A DNA stretch of 64,000 nt from Flavobacterium silvaticum (GTDB lineage: Bacteria > Bacteroidota > Bacteroidia > Flavobacteriales > Flavobacteriaceae), in NCBI RefSeq assembly GCF_012911565.1, contig NZ_JAAMPU010000104.1:124001-188000 (forward strand), read 5' to 3'. Below, piece after piece: positions 35,922 to 44,262 of the stretch. The notes beneath the pieces were generated by a model that was not told the DNA's origin, searched no databases, and saw only the letters and a program-made list of their open reading frames with translations. How positions within the stretch are numbered: the stretch's first letter is position 1; the number at the start of each line of letters is the position of its first letter. The position numbers and the translations under genes were made by a program.

Positions 35922-37297
35922 AGTTCGTCTTGGTTTTCTTCGGCCGGTTCGACATCGGCACGTAACAATACATTTTCAGGCAATGATTTTTTGGCTTTGG
36001 CACCCATTTTCTTGAGCTTTTCGACACTTGAGATCAGGTTGCCTTTTCCGTCGAAGAGTTTGTTCATCGCTGCGGAATATTCGGTTTTGCTGTCGTCAAT
36101 CCGTTTCCCGATTTTAATCAGGTCCTGGACAAAACCTTCAAATTTATCGTACAAAGCTCCGGCCTGTCGCGCAATTTCATAGGCATTCTGTTGTTGCTTC
36201 TGGTTCGCCCACATACTGTCGATGGTTCGCAAGGTAGCGAGCAATGTAGCCGGTGTCACAATTACGATATTCTTTTCGAATGCCCGATTGTACAACGTGG
36301 CATCATCGTTCAAAGCCAACGCAAAAGCGGGTTCGATCGGGATAAAAAGCAATACGAAATCGGGGCTTTCCATCTGATACAAATCATGGTAATTCTTTTC
36401 GCCCAACTGCTCTATATGGCGCCGGATTGAATTGGTGTGTTCCTTTAAAAGTGAAGGCCTGAGGGTTTCATCGTCTTCGTTGGCATATCGCTCATAAGCT
36501 ACAAGCGAAACTTTGGAATCGATGACCATTTTTTTTCCGTCGGGTAAATTGACGATGACATCCGGGAAAACGCGGTTACCTTCTGTAGTAGTGAAACTTT
36601 GCTGCACTTCATATTCGCGACCTTTTTCAAGTCCGGATTTTTCAAGCACGCGTTCGAGTACAAGCTCGCCCCAATTTCCCTGCATTTTCGAATCGCCTTT
36701 CAAAGCTCGGGTCAGGTTTACGGCTTCGCGGCTCATTTGTTCGTTCATGTCGCGCAACCCGAGTATTTGTTGGCGCAAAGCTGCGTGGTAGTCGATGCTT
36801 TCCTTGTGTGTGTCATCTACCCGTTTTTCAAAAAGCTGTATTTTTTCCTGAAGCGGATTGAGCAGGCTGGAAATATTCTGTTTGTTCTGTTCGGTGAACT
36901 TGAGCGATTTTTCATCGAGAATTTTATTGGCGAGATTTTCGAATTCCTTGGTGAATTTTTGCTGCAATTGTTCGACTTCTTCTTTCTGGTCACGTAGTTT
37001 TTCCGAAATGTTTTCGAATTCGGCTTCTTTTCGTGTCAGGCGTGCCGACAGGTTTTCTTTTTCAGATCTCAGATTCTCCACTTCCTCAACCCATCGTTGT
37101 CCCTGTTTTTCAAATTGGCTTTTTTCAAGCAATTGTTGCTGGCGGATGCTTTCTGATTGTGACTGCAATACAGCTGATTTTTGTTCCGCTGAGGCTAAAT
37201 CCGCCTTCGAACGACTTTGCGCCAGGAGTTTTCCAATGTAAATCCCTATGAAAAGGGCGATGCAAAAAGAGATGAGTGCGATTAGAGCTGATTCCAT
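35918..37297 (-). CDS. rmuC: RmuC-family DNA recombination protein
   Basis: The 459-residue protein has one N-terminal membrane helix (~residues 4-22), a long Glu/Lys/Gln-rich coiled coil (~30-190) and an RmuC nuclease-like domain (~195-400): GNWGELVLERVLEKSGLEKG, FPDVIVNLPDGKKMVIDSKVSL and the FIPIEPAFALAL block. In E. coli RmuC limits inversions at short inverted repeats. The C-terminal tail ends in acidic residues. The stop overlaps the thioesterase start by 4 nt. Confidence 0.93.
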   Translation of the reverse strand: MESALIALISFCIALFIGIYIGKLLAQSRSKADLASAEQKSAVLQSQSESIRQQQLLEKSQFEKQGQRWVEEVENLRSEKENLSARLTRKEAEFENISEKLRDQKEEVEQLQQKFTKEFENLANKILDEKSLKFTEQNKQNISSLLNPLQEKIQLFEKRVDDTHKESIDYHAALRQQILGLRDMNEQMSREAVNLTRALKGDSKMQGNWGELVLERVLEKSGLEKGREYEVQQSFTTTEGNRVFPDVIVNLPDGKKMVIDSKVSLVAYERYANEDDETLRPSLLKEHTNSIRRHIEQLGEKNYHDLYQMESPDFVLLFIPIEPAFALALNDDATLYNRAFEKNIVIVTPATLLATLRTIDSMWANQKQQQNAYEIARQAGALYDKFEGFVQDLIKIGKRIDDSKTEYSAAMNKLFDGKGNLISSVEKLKKMGAKAKKSLPENVLLRADVEPAEENQDEL

Positions 37298-37390
37298 GTA
37301 TCCGATGCCCGCAACTTTGGGCAGACGGTAAAAATAACGAATGCAGTGTTTGGAGAAGTACGTTTTTTATGTAAATCTTCTTAAAATAGA

Positions 37391-37412
37391 AAAGCCCTCT
37401 TCCGAAGGCTTT
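37391..37412 (-). terminator. terminator of the 89-residue membrane protein gene
   Basis: On the minus strand AAAGCCTTC pairs with GAGGGCTTT (9 bp, one G-U) around a GGAA tetraloop, then TCTATTTT. It lies 28 nt after the stop at 37440. Confidence 0.8.
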
Positions 37413-37439
37413 CCAAGTTAAAATCTATGGAGATTTATA

Positions 37440-37709
37440 TTACATCAGCCCCAATTGGCTGTCGAATGATTTGTTTTTAATGCGTTGTTGCATATAGCTG
37501 CTATAGGTAAAGGATTTAGCGCGGCGTTTTGTTTTGAACACATATGGGGCGTTAAGGATTATTCCAAGGATGCAAATCGACATCAAAGTGATTAGCATTC
37601 CCATATAGATAAGGTGATTTGATTCTGTAGTGATCCTGAAATCAACAATGAAAAAATAAGCTGAAGTCAAAAAGGCTAATGCGGACAATAAAAAGGAAAA
37701 TACTTTCAT
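37440..37709 (-). CDS. small two-helix membrane protein, unknown function
   Basis: This 89-residue protein has two hydrophobic helices (about residues 4-22 and 34-56). A basic C-terminal tail (KTKRRAKSFTY) is presumably cytoplasmic. I do not recognise the family. It has its own terminator and lies between rmuC and the MATE gene, both also on the minus strand, with about 150 nt on each side. Confidence 0.65.
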   Translation of the reverse strand: MKVFSFLLSALAFLTSAYFFIVDFRITTESNHLIYMGMLITLMSICILGIILNAPYVFKTKRRAKSFTYSSYMQQRIKNKSFDSQLGLM

Positions 37710-37858
37710 GGCGTTACAGATTAGGTTGGACTTGGTTTCGGAAAAGTTTTTTCTTTCTTTTCCATGTCGCTAAGTTACCTAAGTGGCCAATCTGGGTTTT
37801 TACATAATTTTAAGATATTCTTGTACGATTGGTTAAAGGTCGAAAAATCAAATGTTTA

Positions 37859-39262
37859 TTACACCTGTACGGTTTTCCATCGGCCTCTTTTGAATAAGAT
37901 GACACCTGCGATTGAAATGGCTGTTTCGGCTACGGGAATCGCAATGAAAACACCTGTCGGTCCCAGATTAAAATAAATGGCAAGCACATAAGCCAACGGA
38001 ATCTGGAAGAACCAGAACCCGAATAAATTGATCCACGTTGGTGTTTTGGTATCGCCCGATCCGTTGAAAGCATTGATCAGCACCATCCCGACGCCGTAAA
38101 ATAAATAACCCGATGCCATAATGCGTACGGCTTTGATCCCAATTTCCTGTACGGCCGGATCGTTTGAAAAGAAGTGGGCGAGAGGTGAAGCAAACAGCAT
38201 CGAAAGTAACATCACGAATCCCATATAAATCACATTGAATTTTGCTGTCACGTAAACCGATCTTTCGGCCCGTTCGATTTGTTTGGCCCCTAAATTTTGT
38301 CCGACCAATGTTGCCGCGGCACCGCTCATTCCCCAGGCCGGAAGCATGAAGAACATCATGAGCCGCATGGCCGTCTGATAGCCGGCAGAACCTTCGTCGC
38401 CGCCTGTCGTAGCGACTAAATTGGCAAGGAAAGTCCAGCTACACGAAGCGATAGCAAATTGGAAAACGGCCGGTGCAGCAATTTTTACGAGTGCCTTTAT
38501 CTGTTCAGTATCCGGAGTGAAGTAAGAAAGGAAGACTTTGATTTTATGCGTGCCTTTGAACAAGTGCCAGAATTGATAGACTACGCCAAAGCTTCTCCCG
38601 ATTGTAGTCGCCAATGCGGCCCCGGTCAGGCCAAACGCGGGAATCGGGCCGAAACCGTTGATCAAAATCGGACACAAAATAATGTTTGCTATTGAGGATA
38701 TCCACAAACTTCTCATTGCCATCGCGGCGTTTCCCGCACCACGGAAAATTCCGTTTATCAGAAACAACAGCATGATGATGAACGTACTTGCCATCATGAT
38801 CTGTGTGAATGTCTTTCCATAAGTCGCAGCTTGGGCAGATGAACCCATGAGCCGCAAAATATCTTCGGCGAAAATGATCCCCGGAATGGCAATGAAAACA
38901 TTTATGGTCATTCCAATAATAAGCGATTGTATGCCGGATCTTGACGCGCGTTCCGGATCGTTCTCCCCGATACGTCTCGCCACTACGGCCGTGGTCGCCA
39001 TACTTAAGCCGATGGCGAGAGAGTAGACGAAAGCCAATACAGATTCAGTCAACCCGACAGTCTGCACCGCAAAACTGCTGTGTTCCAAGTGACCAACGAA
39101 ATAGAGGTCGACAAGAGCGAAAACAGATTCCATCATCATTTCCAACATCATAGGAATCGCCAGCAACAATACGGAAATACGGATGCTGCCTTTGGTGAAA
39201 TCTTCGTGCCCTCCGCTTAAAGCTCGTTTGAAGAATTGGTAAATTGAAGTTATGCGAAACAT
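37859..39262 (-). CDS. MATE-family multidrug/organic cation efflux transporter
   Basis: The 467-residue protein has about 12 membrane helices in two MatE halves. The first contains AIPMMLEMMMESVFALVDLYFVGHL and the second starts near residue 240 (AAPAVFQFAIASCSW). It exports cationic drugs or metabolites in exchange for Na+ or H+; the substrate is unknown. The N-terminus is cytoplasmic (about 30 residues before the first helix). No adjacent regulator is seen, and a 566-nt intergenic region lies upstream. Confidence 0.92.
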   Translation of the reverse strand: MFRITSIYQFFKRALSGGHEDFTKGSIRISVLLLAIPMMLEMMMESVFALVDLYFVGHLEHSSFAVQTVGLTESVLAFVYSLAIGLSMATTAVVARRIGENDPERASRSGIQSLIIGMTINVFIAIPGIIFAEDILRLMGSSAQAATYGKTFTQIMMASTFIIMLLFLINGIFRGAGNAAMAMRSLWISSIANIILCPILINGFGPIPAFGLTGAALATTIGRSFGVVYQFWHLFKGTHKIKVFLSYFTPDTEQIKALVKIAAPAVFQFAIASCSWTFLANLVATTGGDEGSAGYQTAMRLMMFFMLPAWGMSGAAATLVGQNLGAKQIERAERSVYVTAKFNVIYMGFVMLLSMLFASPLAHFFSNDPAVQEIGIKAVRIMASGYLFYGVGMVLINAFNGSGDTKTPTWINLFGFWFFQIPLAYVLAIYFNLGPTGVFIAIPVAETAISIAGVILFKRGRWKTVQV

Positions 39263-39511
39263 GTTTTGTTCAATAATGAAAAATTAAAATTATCTGGAAA
39301 ATTGCGGCTTTAGAGAGGATTTTTAAACCTCTTTATTCTGGCTCTCATATATGTCCGAAACAGATTTTTCTTCTATTTCGATTTTGGAGTCGCTAAATTT
39401 TCTCGGGGCAAGGTAACGGTTTCAGTTTTGTTGAGTTTGCTTTAGGCTTGGTATCCGGATTTTTATTTTTCCGTGCTCACTTTTAGTTCCTAATTTTAAC
39501 ATGTAATACAG

Positions 39512-39612
39512 AAAAAATGTACTTCAATTATTTCAGGATTTCGTAGGGAACACCAACGGCCCCTCCCCATTGCAATATAGCCTTCCCGGAAATTAGTCAG
39601 GTACATAAAAAA
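39512..39612 (+). repeat. ~100-bp palindromic-ended intergenic element, copy A
   Basis: The ends are imperfect inverted repeats: TGTACTTCAATTATTTCAGG (39518 on) and, on the other strand from 39605, TGTACCTGACTAATTTCCGG, with 15 of 23 positions identical. The centre is TAGGGAACACCAACGGCCCCTCCCC then TGCAATATA. A second copy lies inverted at 42215-42327. It encodes nothing, so it is MITE-like or an intergenic RNA/REP-like element. Confidence 0.65.
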
Positions 39613-39663
39613 TGCCGAAAATGTTAAATTTCGCCAAGGTTTTTTATTAACTTCATTTGGTTC

Positions 39664-39765
39664 GCCGCTTCCGCCCCAATTCCCGGCTTTCGGTCTTTCC
39701 CGTCTCTCCCGTCTCCCGGACTCCGGAACTCCCGAACTTCCGAACTCCCAATTCCCCAACCAATA
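39664..39765 (-). repeat. purine-rich tract, copy 3 (minus sense)
   Basis: On the minus strand this reads as repeats of GGAAGTTCGGGAGTTCC and GACGGGAAAGACCGAAAG. It uses the same words as the tracts after rpmH and carB. Confidence 0.5.
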
Positions 39766-39828
39766 TACACTTTCCAAATTTGCCAAAATCCAATCTACAT
39801 TGTACTTTTAAGCAATAAACACCAACCT

Positions 39829-40365
39829 ATGAAAACCCATAACTGGAGCCTTGATGCCAAACATTCCGAAGTTTATTTTAAAGTTCGTCACTTATTGATT
39901 TCGTCCGTCACCGGAAGCTTCCGCCAGTTTACGGGAAGATTGCTCGCCGCCGATATGGATACGTTCGAAGGTGCAACACTTGAAGCGACGCTTGATGTAT
40001 ACAGCATCGATACGAATGAAACCGATAGGGACGAACATTTAAAGACACCTGAATTCCTCGATGCCGATTCGTTTCCGGAAATTAAATTGAACGGAACCAA
40101 TTTTCGCCATGTTTCAGGCGACCGGTTTGATTTTGATGCGGAACTGACTGTAAAAGGAACGTCCAAAACCATTCCGATGCAGCTCAATTTCGGAGGTGAA
40201 ACCAAAGACGGTTTCGGCAATCATCGCGCGGGCGTGGAGTTGGTGGGCAAAATAAACCGCAAAGATTTCGGCATTCATTACAGCGCTACCACAGATGCCG
40301 GCGGATTGGTAATTGGGGAAGAAGTGACACTAAGTGCGAACCTTCAGTTTGTCCGCGAAGCGTAA
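39829..40365 (+). CDS. YceI-family lipid-binding protein
   Basis: The 178-residue protein is a full YceI domain from residue 4: W-S-L-D-A-K-H-S-E-V-Y-F-K-V-R-H at the start, EFLDADSFPEIKL in the middle and ELTVKGTSKTIPM after. It is an eight-stranded lipocalin-like barrel that binds isoprenoid or other amphiphilic lipids. No signal peptide is present, unlike periplasmic E. coli YceI, so it is probably cytoplasmic. It ends against the convergent gene at 40366 with no gap. Confidence 0.93.
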   Translation: MKTHNWSLDAKHSEVYFKVRHLLISSVTGSFRQFTGRLLAADMDTFEGATLEATLDVYSIDTNETDRDEHLKTPEFLDADSFPEIKLNGTNFRHVSGDRFDFDAELTVKGTSKTIPMQLNFGGETKDGFGNHRAGVELVGKINRKDFGIHYSATTDAGGLVIGEEVTLSANLQFVREA

Positions 40366-40644
40366 CTATAAATTTTGGGATCTCGTTTTTTTATTTTCCG
40401 GACTTGAAGCCGGATAACGTGAAGCATCGTCATAATTGTGGTCTTCGTTGGTCTTGAGTTGCTGCGGATCCTTTCCGGCACTTAAATCAGGTACGTCGTC
40501 TGTTGTTTCTTTATCCCTTGAATCTTTGGCCGGATTATAATCCTGGGGAATATTTTTTCCGCTGAAACCTTCATTGACGTCGGTTGCCGGTTTTTCATTG
40601 TTCCAGTTTTTGTCCGAAAGGTCTTTGTTGTCTGTCGTATCCAT
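40366..40644 (-). CDS. small hydrophilic, probably disordered protein
   Basis: The 92-residue protein is rich in Asp, Asn, Lys, Pro and Ser with no hydrophobic core (D-T-T-D-N-K-D-L at the start, PASSPENKK near the end). It has no signal peptide or Cys. I do not recognise a family; similar small hydrophilic proteins occur in stress-related loci of Bacteroidota. Its stop abuts the YceI stop. Confidence 0.55.
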   Translation of the reverse strand: MDTTDNKDLSDKNWNNEKPATDVNEGFSGKNIPQDYNPAKDSRDKETTDDVPDLSAGKDPQQLKTNEDHNYDDASRYPASSPENKKTRSQNL

Positions 40645-40702
40645 GATCGAAGTTTTTATTTAAGTTACTTCTTTCCGGATAAAATCGCGGCCGAATTAAC
40701 TT

Positions 40703-41203
40703 CTATTTAAGCAAAGCCATATAGACCTCGAAAGAGTTGAGTATGTCGTTTGCCGTGCGCTCGAGAGACGGTTTCACTTCTAGATAATCAGATTTTAGTT
40801 TGCCTTCCGAAGTGAAGAATTTAGCCACGGTCAAATTCGTCAGGACCTTTTTGGCATAAATTTCTTTTACGCTGAATTTGTATACAATGACCTGATCTTT
40901 TATCTCGACGGCAAGTGTGTATTTGATCCTGTGCTGGAACGTTTCACCCTTGTTCTGGTAATAGAAAGCATTGTCTTTTGAAGCGTCGATTTTGAGTGAC
41001 GATTCCGTGACATCATACACATCGTAACCGTATTCGTTATTGCGGTTGTAGTCGCCGAGCCAGTATTTTATCTGGTCCTGGATCTGGTCAAATCGTTTGT
41101 CTGGTCGTGGAATTTCGACCGGAGCGAAACCGTTCGGCGTCAGTTCAAGGTTTTGGGCTGATAGCGAAAGGGTAAGCAATAAAAAAGCGGCAATTAGTTT
41201 CAT
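40703..41203 (-). CDS. secreted protein, possibly DUF4468-like
   Basis: The 166-residue protein has a signal peptide (to LSAQ) and one mixed alpha/beta domain: a central D-x-x-E-S-S-L-K-I-D-A region, TLAVEIKDQVIVYKFSVKEIYA, and a C-terminal helix (ERTANDILNSFEVYMALL). This resembles DUF4468 proteins of Bacteroidota, of unknown function; the family call is tentative. It has no obvious operon partner; the HAD gene lies 78 nt upstream on the same strand. Confidence 0.6.
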   Translation of the reverse strand: MKLIAAFLLLTLSLSAQNLELTPNGFAPVEIPRPDKRFDQIQDQIKYWLGDYNRNNEYGYDVYDVTESSLKIDASKDNAFYYQNKGETFQHRIKYTLAVEIKDQVIVYKFSVKEIYAKKVLTNLTVAKFFTSEGKLKSDYLEVKPSLERTANDILNSFEVYMALLK

Positions 41204-41281
41204 AGATTGAAATTCGGGTTCTTGTGAAAGTTAGCGAATTTCTTTTGGATTGGCGTTGCAGCGAAAATGGAATGTGGCAAT

Positions 41282-41953
41282 TTATGTTGTGGATTTTAAA
41301 AAGTCCACATCGCAGCACTCCACAAAACTTTTGATTGTCCGGAAACAACCGTTGGCTTTCAAATCATCTGAAGATTCAGTTGTCATGATCCCGATGACGC
41401 ACATATTTGCAGACCTCGCTGATCGCACGCCTCCAATCGAGTCTTCGAAAACCAGGCAATCGTTGTTTTCAACATGAAGCAAAGTCGCAACGGTATTGAA
41501 AATTTCAGGATCTGGTTTGCCTTTTGAAATCATATGCCCGCCAACGATACCATCAAAATAATCACGGATTTGCAATGCATCCAGGATAAAATCGATGTTG
41601 GGAATATCGCCCATCGTGGCAAGTCCGATTTTTATGTTTTGGTTTTTCAGGTTCCGCAGAAACTTCGTCAGTCCTTCTATCTCGGAAATATGCTCCCGAT
41701 ATAAATAGCGGTAGGTTTGTTCTTTTTCAAAACCGAGTTCGGTTATGCGTTTTGGGTTCAGATTCTCTCCGAAAAATCTTTTTATCATTTCGTCTATGGT
41801 TCCGTGATTCTGGGCATTGAAATGTTCCGGTTCGAGATGGATATTATGTTTTGCCAGAAAAGTGAGCCAGGCTTTTTTGTGGAACGGGATATTGTCGACG
41901 AGTGTTCCATCCATGTCGAAAATGACGGCTTTGGGTTTTATGATGTTTTTCAT
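41282..41953 (-). CDS. HAD-superfamily phosphatase/phosphomutase (beta-PGM-like)
   Basis: The 223-residue protein has the HAD motifs: I FDMDGTLVDN (two catalytic Asp), II LATMG, III with Lys in MISKGKPDPE and IV VFEDSIGGVRSA. A helical cap of about 70 residues after motif I places it in the beta-phosphoglucomutase/phosphatase subfamily. A sugar phosphate is the likely substrate, but the exact one cannot be read. It is followed by a 504-nt gene-free region on its upstream side. Confidence 0.9.
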   Translation of the reverse strand: MKNIIKPKAVIFDMDGTLVDNIPFHKKAWLTFLAKHNIHLEPEHFNAQNHGTIDEMIKRFFGENLNPKRITELGFEKEQTYRYLYREHISEIEGLTKFLRNLKNQNIKIGLATMGDIPNIDFILDALQIRDYFDGIVGGHMISKGKPDPEIFNTVATLLHVENNDCLVFEDSIGGVRSARSANMCVIGIMTTESSDDLKANGCFRTIKSFVECCDVDFLKSTT

Positions 41954-42457
41954 TTTGGTCTAAAAATTTGATCCGATGTGGCATTTTTTGATGTGGATTT
42001 TAAAATCACCACACTTTCTTTATCCACAAATTGTTTAATAGTGTTATTGTAAATCGTTGGTTTTAGATTTTGGAATTTCTAACCAGGTATTAAGTTCATC
42101 CGTAATAGATTACTATAGATTCGGGGGGGTATTGAAAGGGAAAACAATCAAATTAATATTGGAAGGTTTGTGTGGTAGGATTTAACAAAATCGGCAGACC
42201 CGAGCGTAGCGAATTGTACGAAGTAATTTTATGTATTCGGGTTATTCGCCAGAGACTTATATTGCCACTGGGGAGGGGCCGGTGTTGTCCCTAAAAAAAT
42301 CCCGATTATTTCAGGTACATTTTTTATGTATTAAAGGTTAAATTTTGAAGCGTTGAGAACGACTTTTCACAGCCCTTTTAAAAAAGACTCATAAAACAAT
42401 TGTCATCACGTTGTGTAAGCAATTTCTCATTTCATTATTTCAATAGCATTTCCGTAA
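41954..42457. other. gene-free region between HAD and B12 ABC operon
   Basis: I see no gene here. It contains a perfect palindrome GATTTTAAAATC (41996-42007), one TTATCCACA word (42020-42028) and element copy B (42215-42327), then AT-rich DNA to the end of the ATPase gene. Confidence 0.6.
42215..42327 (-). repeat. ~110-bp palindromic-ended intergenic element, copy B
   Basis: Read on the minus strand, this aligns end to end with 39512-39612: AAAAAATGTACCTGAAATAAT, GGGATTT, TAGGGACAACACC, GGCCCCTCCCCA, GGCAATATA, then a degenerate second end TGTACGAAGTAATTT (on the plus strand at 42215) with about 16 extra nt. The two copies are inverted relative to each other. Confidence 0.65.
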
Positions 42458-43243
42458 TCACCACCCAAAATAAAAACGTCTGTTTTCCCTGTCAAACCGA
42501 ACCGATCCTGAAGGAAACAACGTATCGAAACTTCCATTTTCAATGAGTTGGTCGATTCCGCCATGTACCAGTTTTCTATCAGTCAGCAACAAAAACTCAT
42601 CGCTTAATTGCAATGCCATATCTAATTCATGGGTCGAAAACAAAATGCATTTGTGATAGTCGTGGGCGAGTTTTTTCAACAACCGGTACAATTCCGCCCG
42701 ATGCAAAAAATCAAGGTGCGTACTCGGTTCGTCAAGGATCAGCAAGGGTGTGTCCTGGGCCAGCGCACGTGCAATCAATACTTTTTGCAATTGGCCCGAA
42801 CTCAGTTCGTAATATTTTCGGTTTGCCAGATATGAAATCCCGACAGATTCCATGGCCGATTCAATAGGGGATGTGTCAGAATCAGACAAAGTCCCGATCC
42901 AATTGGTATACGGTTGACGTCCGAGCGCGACAAGTTCAAAAACCGACAAATCGCTCGGCGGCAAGTCATCTGTTAAAACCAAACTAAGTAAAGTCGCTTT
43001 TTGCCTTGCGGATAGTGATGCGATATCGGCACCATTCAAAAAAACAGATCCGTCAATCGCAGGTTGGATTCCGGTCAGCGTACGCAGCAACGTAGATTTT
43101 CCGGAACCGTTCGCGCCAAGCAACGAAATCAGTTTTCCGGGTTGCAATTCCAGGTTTATCTGCTGCGCAATGACAACATCGCCCGACTTTTTTTTATAGC
43201 CGATCGAAAGATTCCGGGCCGATAGGATAGCGTTTGTTTTCAT
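42458..43243 (-). CDS. ABC transporter ATP-binding protein, BtuD/FecE type
   Basis: The start at 43243 (MKTNAILSARNLSIGYKK) overlaps the permease stop by 4 nt (ATGA); the longer frame from 43387 lies inside the permease gene. The 261-residue ATPase has Walker A GANGSGKST, the Q-loop region, signature LSSGQLQKVLIARALA and Walker B LLILDEPSTHLD with a switch His in FSTHE. It powers the binding-protein and FecCD permease upstream. The class imports B12, heme or Fe-siderophores; B12 is favoured by the nearby riboswitch and receptor. Confidence 0.9.
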   Translation of the reverse strand: MKTNAILSARNLSIGYKKKSGDVVIAQQINLELQPGKLISLLGANGSGKSTLLRTLTGIQPAIDGSVFLNGADIASLSARQKATLLSLVLTDDLPPSDLSVFELVALGRQPYTNWIGTLSDSDTSPIESAMESVGISYLANRKYYELSSGQLQKVLIARALAQDTPLLILDEPSTHLDFLHRAELYRLLKKLAHDYHKCILFSTHELDMALQLSDEFLLLTDRKLVHGGIDQLIENGSFDTLFPSGSVRFDRENRRFYFGW

Positions 43244-44262
43244 ACAGCGGACCGTCTTTTTCGGAGCAACAAAAATATAATGACCGGCGCACCTATGATA
43301 GATGTGATGGCATTGATCGGAAGCACGGTTTCCGTTCCGGGAAGTTGACACAAAATATCGCACAGAAGCAGGATAATTCCGCCGCAAAGTATCGTTCCCA
43401 AAAACAGGATACGGTGTTGGCCGGTCTTGAAAAGCAATCGCGCCAAATGAGGAACGGCAAGCCCGACGAATGCAATCGGGCCGGCAAAAGCGGTAATCGA
43501 TCCGGCCAAAATGCTTGTTGAAACCAATATCAGCAATCGGGAAATACGAACGTTTACACCGAGGCTCCGGGCATAGTTTTCACCGAGCAAAAAAGCATCG
43601 AGTGATTTGATCGAAGCCGCTGCCATAACAAGCCCGATGACTGCGAAAAAGCTTAAAATTCCAATCGAATCCCAGCTCATGTTAGACAGATTTCCCATAG
43701 ACCAGAACGTGAATTTCTGCAGCTGTTCCGCACTTCCGAACCAACTCAGCAAACCCACGATGGCACTGGTGAAACTGCCGAACATCAACCCGACAATCAA
43801 AATGGCATTCGTATCGCGGAGCCGTGCCGAAACCAAAACCACGAGTGCCAGAACCAAACTGCTTCCCAGGCACGAAGCGACCGTCAGGCTTATCGCGCTT
43901 CCCGCCAATTCTGCAAAAAATGGGAAAAGCCCCGCGCCCATGATTATGAAAGCTACTCCGAGGCTTGAACCTGAGCTGACACCTAATACATATGGCCCGG
44001 CCAACGGATTCCGGAACAACGTCTGCATCAACAATCCGCTGACGGATAACCCGGTTCCGGCCAATATCGCGGCGATAGCTTTTGGCAGACGGTAATTAAC
44101 GATGATGTAAGACCAGGTTTCTTTCGATGCGGAATTTCCGGTCAGGCTACGCCACACATCCTTAAAAGGGATCGCGACCGGTCCGAGGCAAATGTCTGCA
44201 AAGAACAATACCGCAACCAGGAGCAGCAATAAAATCAATACGGTTGCGGGTTTTTGTCTCAT
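43240..44262 (-). CDS. FecCD/BtuC-family ABC transporter permease
   Basis: The 340-residue protein has about ten membrane helices and the family blocks NYRLPKAIAAILAGTGLSVSG, NPLAGPYVLGVSSGSSLG and GPIAFVGLAVPHLARLL, which hold the coupling region for the ATPase. It is the inner-membrane channel of a type II importer. Both ends overlap neighbours by 4 nt (binding protein upstream, ATPase downstream), so the three genes form one tightly coupled operon. Confidence 0.93.
   Translation of the reverse strand: MRQKPATVLILLLLLVAVLFFADICLGPVAIPFKDVWRSLTGNSASKETWSYIIVNYRLPKAIAAILAGTGLSVSGLLMQTLFRNPLAGPYVLGVSSGSSLGVAFIIMGAGLFPFFAELAGSAISLTVASCLGSSLVLALVVLVSARLRDTNAILIVGLMFGSFTSAIVGLLSWFGSAEQLQKFTFWSMGNLSNMSWDSIGILSFFAVIGLVMAAASIKSLDAFLLGENYARSLGVNVRISRLLILVSTSILAGSITAFAGPIAFVGLAVPHLARLLFKTGQHRILFLGTILCGGIILLLCDILCQLPGTETVLPINAITSIIGAPVIIFLLLRKRRSAV

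Larger units (their letters stand above)
39263..39828. other. intergenic region with a palindromic-ended element and a purine/pyrimidine tract
   Basis: The region holds no convincing gene; a 96-codon minus-strand frame (39496-39786) is low-complexity and lies over the repeats. It contains the element at 39512-39612 and the pyrimidine-rich tract at 39664-39765. The left 240 nt are AT-rich without recognisable signals. Confidence 0.6.

Noticed and set aside
39496..39786. 96-codon frame on the minus strand
   Set aside because: Low-complexity Gly/Arg/Glu sequence produced by the repeat element and purine tract; no start signal or family resemblance.
42020..42028. TTATCCACA as a DnaA box and possible origin
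   Set aside because: Only one such word in the region, no DnaA box cluster, no dnaA gene; rpmH alone is not an origin marker in Bacteroidota.
39263..42457. Block between the two inverted elements as a composite transposon
   Set aside because: No transposase, no clear target duplication, and the enclosed genes (YceI, HAD) look native; kept only as a repeat-element finding.
43244..43387. N-terminal extension of the ABC ATPase
   Set aside because: It lies inside the permease gene; the ATGA overlap at 43240-43243 is the normal operon junction.
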